A stretch of 64,000 bases of DNA, taken from contig OX457047.1 in the NCBI GenBank assembly GCA_949752735.1, positions 40,798,998 through 40,862,997 on the forward strand, given 5' to 3'. Both the position numbers and the translations under genes were made by a program. Below, piece after piece: positions 12,901-23,265 of the stretch (position 1 is its first letter; each line of letters begins with the position of its first letter). Under the pieces are notes generated by a model, which saw only the letters and a program-made list of their open reading frames with translations, made no database searches and was not told the origin of the DNA. This DNA is from Lumbricus terrestris. Its lineage: Eukaryota > Annelida > Clitellata > Crassiclitellata > Lumbricidae.

Positions 12901-13220
12901 CGGGAGGAGGAGGTGCCCGGATTGGTTGCCTTGGTAACTACGGACGCGGCGGTGGCATCGTTTACGATCAGCACGGAGCGCTCGATCTGAGCGTCGGAGG
13001 GGGAGGAGGAGGATGGGAGAGGGGAAGAGAGAGGAGCGGGGAGGAGGAAGGAGAGGGAGAACTGGAAAACACAGGAGGAGGAGCAGGAGGAGGAGGTGGA
13101 GTAGATGGAGATGGAGCGGTGGAAGGAGGAGAAGGAGTGCGTGGAGAAGGAGGTGGAGGAGAAGGAGAAGGAGGTGGAGGAGGAGAGGGAGAGAGCGAGT
13201 GTACAGACAGTGGCAGCTAA
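2750..13220 (+). CDS. Large low-complexity nuclear-type protein, 5' partial, three coding exons (2750-4866, 5417-5532, 10861-13220)
   Basis: I do not recognise the family. Three exons join with matching phases. Exon 2750-4866 follows a TTGCAG acceptor, ends before GTAAGA and leaves 2 nt. Exon 5417-5532 follows AAGCAG, takes 1 nt, stays open for 116 nt and leaves 1 nt before GTAATA. Exon 10861-13220 follows TTTGCAG, takes 2 nt and runs to a stop. The sum is 1,530 codons plus stop, with no start seen, so 5' exons are missing. Visible in order: poly-Ser runs, about ten GGRDVV repeats (3205-3390), poly-Gly, QLVPE repeats (4335-4460), KMAD/KMAA repeats (11400-11875), an Ala/Pro/Phe-rich stretch, poly-Gln (12188-12240), a basic SRKRKLS (12390-12410, possible nuclear signal), ALDLSV (12978-12995, resembling a CtBP-binding PxDLS motif) and a Gly/Glu-rich tail. 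A transcriptional co-regulator is my inference. No folded domain is visible. Confidence is high for the splice structure and low for function. Confidence 0.78.
3205..3390 (+). repeat. Coding 18-bp minisatellite, GGRDVV, ten units
   Basis: GGTGGTCGTGACGTCGTG repeats with exact 18-bp spacing (TGACGTC at 3211, 3229, 3265, 3283, 3301, 3319, 3337, 3355 and 3373; variant at 3247). It keeps the frame open. Confidence 0.93.
4867..5416 (+). other. Intron 1 of the low-complexity gene
   Basis: No gene. It includes a weak LINE/SINE tail near 5297-5335. Confidence 0.7.
5695..5815 (-). repeat. Dispersed repeat X (about 110 bp)
   Basis: Minus strand: CGTCACTGTGTGGTAACAAA, CCATTAGCGACGCCCT, TTTATCCAGGCTTGGGACTG and AGTGCAACCAGTGGCG. 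At least eight relatives occur at 10505-10550, 19055-19125, 21918-22030, 28505-28620, 49455-49555, 57350-57430, 58300-58385 and 62872-62960. No tRNA-like boxes and no clear inverted ends. Confidence 0.8.
6825..8157. mobile_element. hAT-like nonautonomous DNA element, 1,333 bp, 8-bp target duplication
   Basis: The terminal inverted repeat CAGTGGCGGCGCCAGG is perfect at both ends (6825-6840 and 8142-8157). The flanks carry a perfect 8-bp duplication, GGTGTTGG (6817-6824 and 8158-8165), the length made by hAT transposases. Just inside the ends are C-rich/G-rich stretches (GGGGCTAAGCCCCCC). The interior has no transposase frame. It holds a 119-bp tandem repeat (about 7187-7500) and a copy of a dispersed repeat (about 7650-7745). 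It is inserted in the LINE RNase H frame at 6142-8383. Confidence 0.9.
7187..7500. repeat. 119-bp tandem repeat inside the hAT-like element, about 2.6 copies
   Basis: The anchor GTTGGACACC (or GTTAGACACC) recurs at 7221, 7340 and 7459, exactly 119 bp apart. Each unit contains TGTGTCCATGGTTGAC and ATACTGAATTGCACACC. A single diverged piece reappears at about 7858-7895, near the other end of the element. Confidence 0.85.
9400..9625. promoter_or_regulatory. GC-rich to homeobox-site-rich patch in intron 2
   Basis: An island of unique-looking sequence in an otherwise repetitive intron: a CGACGACGAC stretch, then CTAATTAGATTT, AGTAATTGCG and ACCAATTAAAC, i.e. three TAATT/AATTA homeodomain-type cores within 60 bp. 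Reported as a candidate conserved noncoding element. Confidence 0.25.
10430..10510 (+). mobile_element. LINE/SINE 3' tail fragment
   Basis: GCCCCTGAGTAGTTTATC, AGAGGTGCTATATAAATAC, then (ATGA)n. Confidence 0.6.
11400..11875 (+). repeat. Coding degenerate repeat KMAD/KMAA
   Basis: About a dozen copies of AAAATGGCGG or AAGATGGCGG, spaced by multiples of 3 (18 bp where most regular, 11648-11715). It encodes (N/H/G)KMA(D/A)-type units. Confidence 0.88.
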
Positions 13221-14404
13221 AGGCATGGACCGCACGCATCCCTACCACCCTCTCCCCCCTCTCCCTCAATTCCCTACAACGAATGGACGCTGTCGGCCTC
13301 CATGGCCGCTGAGCGTCGCTCGTCTCTTCCCGCTTCCATTTCTCTCCTGTTCCATCTATTCATCCCTAGTTTCCTATTCCTCCCTCCCACAACCGCTCCT
13401 CTGTCCCGTCCATCAGTCGTCCATCCTTCCCTCTTCCACATCATCACACATCCTTCCTCTTTCGGTCTCCGTCGCTATCTGTCTCTCTCTGTCTGTCTGC
13501 CTCTCCGCCTCTCTCTCTACCACATTTTATCTGTCTGTCTAGGTCTGTCAGTCTCTATCTATCTGTCTGTCTGTCTGTGTGTCTGTCTATCTGTCTGTCT
13601 GTCTCTCTCTCTTCCAAGAATTACTGTCATCGTCATCGTCACCGCCACCACCACCACCACCACCACCACCACCACCACCACCACCACCACCACCACCACC
13701 AACCTTCTCATCTGTTTCGTCCAGTCACTCCTGAGCATTTCTTATTCTCGTTTTCTTCCACATCCTTTCGCCTCTTCCTCTTCTGCTCTCCCTTCTTACC
13801 AACTTTATTCCTTTTCAATTCCCAATCCTTCTCGTCGTCGTCGTCCTCTTCCTCCTCTCCTCCTCCTCCTCCTCCTCCTCCTATTCTCCTCCCTTCCTCC
13901 TCCTTTCGCCCCTTTCACCAGCATTCATCGTGTTCAATTCCCCATCCTCCTCCGTCCCCTTCTTGTCCTCTCTCGTCCTCCACCATATCATTTCTCACCC
14001 CGATGCCCCTCTCCAACGTCGAGACCGTGCGCTACAAATGTCCCCATAGGACTCTGAAAGGCGCTGAAACAGCCTACTTTATTGTGCGAGACGTGCGCGT
14101 TTTATGGACCAAAGCACCGACCGCACTGCGGCGCATGTATACACGCTTCCGGGACGGCGCACTATTTACGACCGGGACGTGCTCGAATGGACATTGGTCG
14201 AGGGAGGAGCTTCGTTTCTCCCGCCAGGAAACCCAGCGGTTTAGGACAGGGAGTTGGGAGGAACTCGTGTAGAAATGGACAAGCTTCCCAGATGGGCCTT
14301 GATATATTCTTAATGGAAAAAAACAGTAGGGCCTACGGAAACATTTTCAATCTGTTGTACTTGTTTGTACTTTTGAATGTGGAATCGTGAAGATCTCAAA
14401 TAAA
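13221..14404 (+). other. 3' UTR of the low-complexity gene, CT-rich, with poly(A) signal
   Basis: The first 780 bases are strongly pyrimidine-rich: CTGT runs 13480-13610, (CCA)n 13645-13703, TCC runs 13840-13890. AATAAA lies at 14399-14404. The extent is inferred from the hexamer. Confidence 0.55.
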
Positions 14405-14681
14405 GTGCGGTGTGTCTGTTGGCAGAAGTGGGGTAAGATACATGGTTGCGAAATGTATGGGGGGGGGGGGTAGTGGGTGGAGGAGGCTGACCGGTGGGTG
14501 GAGCAAAATGTATGGGAGAAATGTATTATTATTATTATTTTAAGAAGGATGGTATGAAAGTCAGGATATGATTTTATGGGCAGATTAGCAGAATGCATTG
14601 GAGACATTTTCACTGAAAGGATATATTCTTAAGATTTAAGAATACAGGTGAAAAAGTCCAATGGGTGGTGGGTGTGCGTGC

Positions 14682-14716
<35 letters not shown>

Positions 14717-15060
14717 TGCGTGTGTATGTTGTGTGCGCATGTGTGTGGGGAAAATTTAATCACATGAGTACAGGAACAAATTGTACGGATAAAATTAATA
14801 AGAAATATCTTACGTTACAAGATTTAATCCAAACCACCTGAGGAGGTTACCCTACTTCTGCTACCACTTGCACCCTGATCTATAATTTAATTTAATAAAA
14901 AATATACTCACTGACTTGACTACTGCGTTGCTTTTGGTTTATATATTTGTATTTTATGATGCGCCACTAAATTGAATGGCAGCATAAGATGGCGGTATAA
15001 CTTCTTCACAAATACCAATTTTTATTTATTTTTCTGACTACGCCTGTGACCTAATAGTTA
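14405..15060. other. Intergenic, no gene seen
   Basis: G-run at 14460, (GT)n near 14681-14715, otherwise plain AT-rich sequence. Confidence 0.6.
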
Positions 15061-15062
15061 TA

Positions 15063-16238
15063 CAGGGTGCGGCAAAATAAAGTAATCCCCTACGGATTTT
15101 TGCCCATATCTTGGCCAAACATACGAATTTTTAAATGAAACTTTACAGTCTTAAAGGCACTTCATATCTACGTACAATGGTCAAATTTTAGCAAAATATT
15201 TCAAACAGAACAAAAGTTATATCACTTTTAGTGAGGCCACCCACCGTTTTTTGACGATTCAAAAACGAAACGCAAATGTTTTAAAGGTTTTTTGCTAATA
15301 TCATGGCCAGTAGTAAGAATTTCGGAATGACATTTTACAGGCACAAAGACAATTCATATCTACACATGATGGTCAGATTTCATTAAAATATTTCAAACAC
15401 AACGAAAGTTATACCACTTTTAGTGAGGCCACCCACCGTTTTTGACGATTAAAACACGTAACGCAACAAAAAGTAACAAAAACGTGATTTTATCAAGTCA
15501 TATCTCAAATAACTGTTTGGCACTGAACTTGATAGTGATTCACAACTTCTGTTCAATGTGCCCACCACCAGTGCCAAAACTTCTTTTGAATCTCTTTGCA
15601 AAGTTCTTGATGGACCTGTTGATTAATCTGACAGATTTCTTATTTACCAATTTGATTGTCATCTTGCTAAGTGACTTCTCAGTGACGTGCAGCTACGCTG
15701 GTACCCTGTTCCTTTTTTAAACATTAATAACAATGATCATCTGACATTACCAAAGCCTATTTGATAACAATTATTTGAGATGATACTTAATAAAATCGTG
15801 TTTTTGCTACTTTTTGCTGCGTTACATCTTTGAATCGTCAAAAAGCGGTGGGTGGCCTCACTAAAAGTAGCAAAACTTTTGTTCTGTTTGAAATATTTTG
15901 CTAAAATCAGGCCATCATATGCAGATATGAATTGTCTTTAAGCCTCTAAAATTTCATTTCGATATTCTTACTTCTGGCCAAGATATTGCCCAGAATAATA
16001 AAATCCGTTTTATGTTGCTTTTTGTTGCGTGACGTTTTTGAATCGTCAAAAAACGGTGGGTGGCCTCACTAGAAGTGATATAACTTTTGTTCTGTTTCAC
16101 ATATGGCGATGAAATTTGGCTATTGTACGTAGGTATGAATTATCTTCAAACCCGTAAAACTGGATTTGAAAAATTCCTATCTTTGGCCAAGATATTGACA
16201 AAAATCCGTAGAGGATTACTTTATTTTGCCGCACCCTG
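15063..16238. mobile_element. Mariner-type element with long inverted arms, 1,176 bp, TA target duplication
   Basis: The ends begin CAGGGTGCGGCAAAAT and match over 40 bp with one difference (39/40); TA flanks both sides (15061-15062, 16239-16240). The inverted similarity continues deep inside: each arm carries GTGAGGCCACCCACCG next to TTTGACGATT, twice in the left arm (about 15231 and 15424) and inverted twice in the right arm (about 15840 and 16041). The middle (about 15490-15780) has one 92-codon ORF with no recognisable transposase motif. It looks like a nonautonomous fold-back mariner derivative. Confidence 0.88.
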
Positions 16239-16289
16239 TAGATTTACTGAAACACAAATCATCAAGTGACTCGTTTATTTTGTATTGTG

Positions 16290-16292
16290 TGC

Positions 16293-16335
<43 letters not shown>
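16290..16335. repeat. (AT)n microsatellite
   Basis: About 22 AT units. Confidence 0.95.
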
Positions 16336-16338
<3 letters not shown>

Positions 16339-16473
16339 GTATAATTATATATATCATTATATATATCATTATATATATATAGTGCTTCCCATAATAATAA
16401 TTAGACCTATAATTAACTTTCTGACAGAGTTAATGTTGGCGCAATGCAATTTGCGGTAGACTTGTGTCGTCAT

Positions 16474-16700
16474 TACAATACAATACAATGCAATACAATA
16501 CAGTACAGTACAGTAGAATACAATGCAATACAATGCAATATAACGCAATACGATACGGTATACGATACGAAACTATACAATACGATACAATACGATATGA
16601 CATGATACATAATACGATACATAATGCAATACAACTATACATTATACAATAGGATACACTACAATACAACACAATACAACACAATACAATACAATACAAC
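16474..16700. repeat. Pentanucleotide ATACA/ATACG array
   Basis: About 45 degenerate units of (AATAC)n with point variants. Confidence 0.92.
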
Positions 16701-16979
16701 TGCAATTTGGTGTCGCCTTACTTAAAATTTCGAATACGCGCGCGCACACACACACACACGCGCGCACACACACGCGCACACACGACTCTGTAAATATTGT
16801 ATTCCAGAGCAAAATATTTTATTGGGAGTGAAGGACTTGCTGAAGGTCGCTCCGAAGTAACCACCTCGCACGAGGATCGAATCCGTATAATATACATGTA
16901 GTCTTCGCTTGACAAGTATACAATAGGATACAGTGATACACTACAAAATAATACAATACAAGTTTATACAACACGACTG

Positions 16980-17215
16980 CTGTGGGACGCGGTGTTGTAG
17001 TGGTTATGTTCGTTGTTTTGCAGCCGAAGGGTTGTAGGTTTTAATCAACCACATTCGCCGCGTATATATGGACCTTGTGCAAGTGTCCTTCACCCGCAAT
17101 TTCTCAGCGCTTCGGCGTGAAACTCCGATGCAGTGTCCACACTGTAGGCGGGAGCGCTTCTGAGTAGGCATCCTGAAGGAGCGCTATAAAGAGTGCACGC
17201 ACATAAGAACTCGTT
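16980..17215 (+). mobile_element. tRNA-derived SINE, family A, full length, diverged
   Basis: GACGCGGTGTTGTAGTGG head, degraded B box (GGTTTTAATC), CTTCGGCGTGAAACTCCG body and GGGAGCGCTTCTGAGTAGG ... GAGCGCTATAAAGAGTGC tail. Confidence 0.85.
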
Positions 17216-17219
17216 AGAG

Positions 17220-17335
17220 CTGAGTTAACTAAGAGCAGAAATCTCTACACACATTTTCTGCCCTAGCCGTGATTTGAACTCCCAACCTCACAGTTGATAG
17301 TCGAGCAAACTAACCACTATACACCATCGTTTCTC
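17220..17335 (-). mobile_element. tRNA-like SINE head, family C
   Basis: Minus strand: GGTGTATAGTGGTTAGTTTG (A box) and GGTTGGGAGTTCAAATCAC (B box), followed by GGCTAGGGCAGAAAATG. A diverged relative lies at 26510-26640 on the plus strand. Confidence 0.65.
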
Positions 17336-17689
17336 TAATCATCCATGCAATCATCTGTCGTCGGGCATTCATTGTCTGGTTCCACGTGTGTGCGTGGGCC
17401 GCCACTGGCGACCCCTTCATCTCACCGTGCATTGCTTTTGCTGCTGATCCATGCGCTATGACATTATCTTGACATCGTGATTTTATAGGCTAGCACAGAA
17501 AACGATATCCAATGAGTAGAAACAAGGTGAGAATTGCCGGGGGGTGGGGGGTTTCAACCCCTCAGTCTTTCTTAGAGCCCCATAGTAAAATCTGTTTTTC
17601 ACACCCAAATTTCAAGTGTATTATGGTCCAACCCCACAGTTATTTTTCCACAATTCTTACACTGAGTAGAAATCTTGCAGGTATGTTCT

Positions 17690-17835
17690 ACATTCTAATT
17701 GCAAAGCTGTCTGTTCAGTTGGTAGTTAAGTTTAATTAAGATTACTGCATAACCTGTAAATGTAAAGCGCAGTGCGTCTTGCAGGCGTTTAATTAAAGAA
17801 AATATATTATTATTATTATTATTATTATTATTACA
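17690..17835 (+). mobile_element. SINE family B, 3' half with (TTA)n tail
   Basis: GCAAAGCTGTCTGTTCAGTT, then GATTACTGCATAACCTG and GCAGTGCGTCTTGCAGGCG, nearly identical to the minus-strand copy at 40165-40290. It ends in a TTA array. Confidence 0.82.
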
Positions 17836-17874
17836 ACAGTACTGTTCAATTAATTAATGGATTTCCCTTGACGC

Positions 17875-18015
17875 GCCGCTCACTCTTCAGAACTCCTTCT
17901 CAGGCATTCTCTTCTCGTCTTAAGACAGTTTTATTTGGTTCGCTGGGCCTGGGAGCACCTCCGAGTGTACGTTGGAACAGGTGCTATATAAATTTATTTT
18001 ATGAATGAATGTAAT
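17875..18015 (+). mobile_element. LINE 3' end fragment
   Basis: CTCAGGCATTCTCTTCTCG, CTTAAGACAGTTTTATTTGG, then CTGGGAGCACCTCCGAGTG and GGTGCTATATAAATT and an ATGA repeat. Same family as 38700-38950. Confidence 0.8.
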
Positions 18016-18458
18016 ACTGTCAAATGCAGGAAATATCACAAAATTTCGTTACATTTACTCTGAAGTCTCTGACCATACAATGTGTCATGATAGCTGAACG
18101 ATTTTAACGCTAGGAAAATTTATATAGCAAAAAGGAATCTGAACTAAAGGTGTATCCTCGGTTACTCTAATCTTTCCGTGAAGCAACTGCTCTTCCGAAA
18201 TTGACTTTAGAAAGAAGATGCTGGACTGGTTGATGGACAGAGAAAAGGACGATGATAATTATACGGTAAACAAATCACGGAGAAAGCAGTGAATAGACAA
18301 GAATGATTTCATTAGGATCTTTGAAATGTCTATAATTGACTAAGGGCAGAACACACAAAACTTAAAAAGAAGAAACGGCGATATGTTAGCGATTGAGCGT
18401 GTAAAGTATGACGTAAATATTTAAACCGAAACACACGATATAAAGGTGTGCTTCCGGC

Positions 18459-18819
18459 CAAGGGCGGATACAGAAATTTTCGAAGGGGGACAAAAAATTT
18501 TGGGTCTTGGGACAGGGGCGAATTTTCGTCTTCGTCGCCGAAAAATCTGATTACCTATTTTTTAGTCATTTGTCTCGAATGAATTCCCAAGAAAAATATA
18601 CCGTTTTATCCGCTAAAATAGTTAAGGACCTTTTTACCTTTATTTTTAGTCGTACGAACCTCGTGTACGGACCTTGTCGGCGTGGGGAGGGGCCTACGGA
18701 TTACGGAACTACTCATGGGGGGGGGGGCACGTCAACTTTACGAGCCAGAATAGCTGGTAAAAAATGAAGAAATTTCTAAATGAGTGGCCATGGCCGGATT
18801 GACCCCCTGGATCCGCCTG
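18459..18819. mobile_element. Second, older MITE of the GGGCGGATCCAG-end family
   Basis: Ends CAAGGGCGGATACAGA and CTGGATCCGCCTG parallel the element at 24975-25302. The inside parallels it too (GACCCCCTGGATCC, GGCCATGGCCGGATT, and the core GCCGAAAAATCTGATTACC). No convincing target duplication remains; the best flank pair differs at two of eight positions. Confidence 0.7.
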
Positions 18820-19469
18820 TGTTTTCTACTTTGCATCTTTCAAGCTCTTGCTAAAAGATGACTTTGCGTTGTCCCTCTTGCTAAAATATATCTGCGTCCA
18901 TGCTGCTATACGCAGACTATTATAAAAGAATGCCTAATATTTCTAGTAGTGATAGTTCCAGTTCAACTACACTTCTACATTACTATTTTATAAGTAATAT
19001 TCGTCGCACAAAAGCACAAATGACATTATTACTTTTTATATTTGACCAGAATAATTAGCGTCACCCTCCTTTTTCCAGGCCTGGGACTGGCACTGTCAAA
19101 ATGCAAGCACTGGCGGATTTTAATAGTTCTATTTCGGTACCTAATCACCTATAATATTTAAATGGCGAAAGATTTTTAATACTTTTTGGATGGATCCAGA
19201 TTTGACGATGGCATATGACAACAGAGACCGAAACCCTAGAAAAAAATTGTTTGCCATAATACAGCTGTTTAGTAACAATAGTACTCATTATTATAATTAT
19301 TCCAGAGTTTAACGTCGTCCTATGACATCAATGGCCGTTGACGACAATTAAAAAATATGCAATACAATGAAAACAAATTTCTAGGATCCTAAAAACACCA
19401 TCAGCTTACATACTGCATTACAACTTAATACTTTTTGTTCGGTATACTTTATCACTTGTAGTATTGAAA

Positions 19470-19800
19470 TAATGTATCTGAAGGTGTGCAAGGACATCAC
19501 GAATGTCTTTCGTTATTCATCATTAAATTTGACTGCTGGACTTCAGGCGAGAAATGCTGGCGTCTTCTTCGTCCGCGTTCTTTGTGCCAAAGATTACGGA
19601 TATGGAGACGGAGTCGTCGGTCGGTTGAGAGAAGCTGAAGTTGTCGGTGCTGCTCGGGACGAGCCTGTCCCTGCGAGCGCTCGGAGCAAGCGCCGAGGCA
19701 TTTTATCTCGACGTCCCGTTCTGATGGGAGGCTAATTCTTGGTCTGATATTGAAGGAGGAATTTTATCGCTCTAAGATGGATCGACCACGACGGGTCGTT
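19470..19800. other. CpG-rich patch
   Basis: CpG density rises sharply (GTCGTCGGTCGG, GACGAGCC, GAGCGCTCGGAGC). A short ORF (19472-19735) covers it but is not recognised. Possible promoter island or unannotated exon. Confidence 0.3.
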
Positions 19801-20192
19801 GGCTTAGGAGCGACGGGTGGCAGCCAGGGTGGGTGGGTGGGGCGTGGATGGGGGGAGGGGGCGCGGGTGGAAAGCGGATAGCCTGGGGAGAAGGAAGGGC
19901 GGGAAAGGGAGGGAAGATGCGTGAATGAAGGATGGGGAGGATGTGGAAGATGGGGAGAGAGGTTAGAAAAGAGAGGGAGAAAGTGGAAGGATGGAAAAGA
20001 GAGAAAGAGAGCGATGACGGAGGGTTGGAAAAGTAAAGGGAGATAAAGGAGGGACAGAGAGGAGGGACTCCGAGGGAGCTAACAAAAGAATGATGAAGAG
20101 GAAGAAGAAGGAAATGTAATGGAGGCTATAGGTGGAAAAGAGTATAACCTATATAAAGAAAGAATTGAAAAGGCTAACGTAGATGGACGCGA

Positions 20193-21760
20193 GGACGGAA
20201 AGGAGTAGAGGCAGCGGAACATATAGAGAGATAGAGAGACAGAGAGACAGACGTAGACGGACGGAGGGACGGAAAGGAGTAGAGGCAGCGGAACATATAG
20301 AGAGATAGAGAGACAGAGAGACAGACGTAGACGGACGGAGGGACGGAAAGGAGTAGAGGCAGCGGAACATATAGAGAGATAGAGAGACAGAGAGACAGAC
20401 GTAGACGGACGGAGGGACGGAAAGGAGTAGAGGCAGCGGAACATATAGAGAGATAGAGAGACAGAGAGACAGACGTAGACGGACGGAGGGACGGAAAGGA
20501 GTAGAGGCAGCGGAACATATAGAGAGATAGAGAGATAGAGAGACAGAGAGACAGACGTAGACGGACGGAGGGACGGAAAGGAGTAGAGGCAGCGGAACAT
20601 ATAGAGACATAGAGAGAGACAGAGAAACAGACGTAGATGGACGGAGGGACGGAAAGGAGTAGAGGCAGCGGAACATATAGAGAGATAGAGAGACAGAGAG
20701 ACAGACGTAGACGGACGGAGGGACGGAAAGGAGTAGAGGCAGCGGAACATATAGAGACATAGAGAGACAGAGAGACAGACGTAGACGGACGGAGGGACGG
20801 AAAGGAGTAGAGGCAGCGGAACATATAGAGAGATAGAGAGACAGAGAGACAGACGTAGACGGACGGAGGGACGGAAAGGAGTAGAGGCAGCGGAACATAT
20901 AGAGAGATAGAGAGACAGAGAGACAGACGTAGACGGACGGAGGGACGGAAAGGAGTAGAGGCAGCGGAACATATAGAGAGATAGAGAGACAGAGAGACAG
21001 ACGTAGACGGACGGAGGGACGGAAAGGAGTAGAGGCAGCGGAACATATAGAGAGATAGAGAGACAGAGAGACAGACGTAGACGGACGGAGGGACGGAAAG
21101 GAGTAGAGGCAGCGGAACATATAGAGACATAGAGAGACAGAGAGACAGACGTAGACGGACGGAGGGACGGAAAGGAGTAGAGGCAGCGGAACATATAGAG
21201 AGATAGAGAGACAGAGAGACAGACGTAGACGGACGGAGGGACGGAAAGGAGTAGAGGCAGCGGAACATATAGAGAGATAGAGAGACAGAGAGACAGACGT
21301 AGACGGACGGAGGGACGGAAAGGAGTAGAGGCAGCGGAACATATAGAGAGATAGAGAGACAGAGAGACAGACGTAGACGGACGGAGGGACGGAAAGGAGT
21401 AGAGGCAGCGGAACATATAGAGAGATAGAGAGACAGAGAGACAGACGTAGACGGACGGAGGGACGGAAAGGAGTAGAGGCAGCGGAACATATAGAGAGAT
21501 AGAGAGACAGAGAGACAGACGTAGACGGACGGAGGGACGGAAAGGAGTAGAGGCAGCGGAACATATAGAGACATAGAGAGACAGAGAGACAGACGTAGAC
21601 GGACGGAGGGACGGAAAGGAGTAGAGGCAGCGGAACATATAGAGAGATAGAGAGACAGAGAGACAGACGTAGGCGGACGGAGGGACGGAAAGGAGTAGAG
21701 GCAGCGGAACATATAGAGACATAGAGAGACAGACGTAGACGGACGGAAAGGAGTAGAGTC
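20193..21760. repeat. 74-bp minisatellite, about 21 copies
   Basis: The unit contains GGACGGAAAGGAGTAGAGGC and AGCGGAACATATAGAGAG, then GACAGAGAGACAGACGTAG. The first units start at 20193 and 20267. Most units are identical; variants include GAGACATAGAG and one 10-bp expansion near 20525. 74 is not a multiple of 3 and the unit has no stop in any minus frame, which creates three long overlapping false ORFs. Confidence 0.97.
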
Positions 21761-21917
21761 AGCGGTACAGCGGAAAAGAAAGAGGGGATAGATGGAAACA
21801 TGGAAAAAGGAAGGGTGATTTGAAATCGGAAATGATGATGAGGTTTCAGAAGATGGTTGAAGATATGAGATAGGTGGGAAAATCGTACACAGAGAGACTA
21901 GATTAGGAATAGTATAG

Positions 21918-22030
21918 TTGCGGTTTAACGTCACTGTGTGGTAACAAAGACCATTAGCGATGTCCTCCTCCTTTATCCAGGCTCGGGACAGGCACTTGCA
22001 GAGTGCGACCAGTGGCGGATTTACTAGATT
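21918..22030 (+). repeat. Dispersed repeat X
   Basis: ACGTCACTGTGTGGTAACAA, ACCATTAGCGATGTCC, TTTATCCAGGCTCGGGACAG and GTGCGACCAGTGGCGG; near full-length copy. Confidence 0.8.
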
Positions 22031-22732
22031 ATGAGTTGTGAAGATATTTATATAAGAGAATGGTGAGAAGTGATGGCTATGAAGACATTCTCCCTGATTG
22101 GGGGGGGGGGGGAGGCGTAAAAAAGAATGAAGACGGAGGCGTGGAAACGGATATGGAGCCGCGGATAGAGAGACGACGAGAGACGACGAGAGACGACATG
22201 AGGGTTCAAGAGATACATGTGCAATGTACATGTATGCAGATGGTTGGAATAGAGTAGCAAGTATAAAGTAGAAGAGTTGAAGAGGAAGGACAGAGATAGA
22301 AACGGTTTGAAAGTTGAACAGGAACATGTAGATGGGAGGTGAGACAGAGACAGAGACAGAAACAGAGACAGAGACAGAGACAAACAGAGACAGAGAAAGA
22401 GATAGAGAGACAGACAAAACACAGAGAGAGAGAGAGAAAGGGAGAAAGGGAGAGGGAGAGGAGAGACAGACAGACAGACAGACATAAGACAGACAAACAG
22501 CGAGACAAACAGAAAGAGAGAGGGTAGAGGGGGAGAGAGAAGAAGGAGAAAGTGGAGGAGAGGGAGAGAGACAGACAGACAGAATATGCAATATAAGACA
22601 GACAGAGGCAGAGACAGAGACAGAGACAAAAAGACAGAGAGATAGAGACATAGAGAGACAAACAGAGAGAGACAGAGAGAGAGACAGAGAGAGAGACAGA
22701 GAGACAGAGAGACAGAGATAGACAGAGAGAGC

Positions 22733-22772
<40 letters not shown>

Positions 22773-22834
22773 GACAGAGAGACAGAGACAGACAGTCAGA
22801 CAGAGACAGACTGAGAGAATGAAGGAGCGATCTA

Positions 22835-23110
22835 GTCAGACGAGCCCGTGTCCGCGCGAAATGCTTCTCTGCGGGCAGTCGGTACGACGTGGCTCCGATA
22901 GCTTCGCGTCATCGTTGCGTCGTATTTAGTTTCGTAATATCATCGCTGTGCGCCAGGTCCAAGCGGCGCCGAGACGACAGACCGATGCCATCACGACCGA
23001 AGCGGCCGAAGATTTATCGGCCCCTTCCGACCACCGCCCGCCCGCCCGTCCGCCCGAACAGGGAGGCAGTCATGACAGTCCGGTCCCCGACCTGATGGTG
23101 TGGTGCCATA
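22835..23110. other. CpG-rich patch
   Basis: GCCCGCCCGCCCGTCCGCCC and many CpGs follow the purine block. Short ORFs here are unrecognised. Possible promoter. Confidence 0.3.
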
Positions 23111-23204
23111 TTGCTACCAGGTTGAAAACGGTCCTGGCTATTATAGGATTTTTACACAACTCAATCTTATGTTAGTTCAGTATTTTGTATTCATTTAATA
23201 ATTT

Positions 23205-23265
23205 CTACAGCGCCTCTTCAAAGGGAACTACTCAGAAGCGCTCCCGGCTCGTAGTCGCAGAAAGG
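23205..23265 (-). mobile_element. LINE/SINE 3' tail fragment
   Basis: Plus strand TACAGCGCCTCTTCAAAGG and CTCAGAAGCGCTCCCGGC, the inverse of the shared tail. Confidence 0.55.

Larger units (their letters stand above)
19800..22830. repeat. Three-kilobase purine-biased block
   Basis: The plus strand is strongly A+G over GGGA/GAGA/GACAGA sequence, broken only near 21890-22060. It includes the 74-bp minisatellite and a GACAGA/GAGA block (22330-22820). Confidence 0.9.

Noticed and set aside
11217..13269. Minus-strand and second-frame ORFs opposite the third low-complexity exon
   Set aside because: Same reason; the plus frame is supported by phase with the 5417-5532 exon.
16980..17335. Genuine tRNA genes from A and B boxes
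   Set aside because: No complete cloverleaf; each head continues into the shared SINE body and tail.
18459..18819. 8-bp target duplication for this MITE
   Set aside because: The best flanking pair has two mismatches in eight, so I do not claim it.
20079..22651. Three long overlapping minus-strand ORFs (547, 550 and 825 codons) with LYVPLPLLLSVPPS repeats
   Set aside because: They are the three frames of one 74-bp minisatellite with no stop codons; the unit is not a multiple of three and no splice or start context supports a protein.
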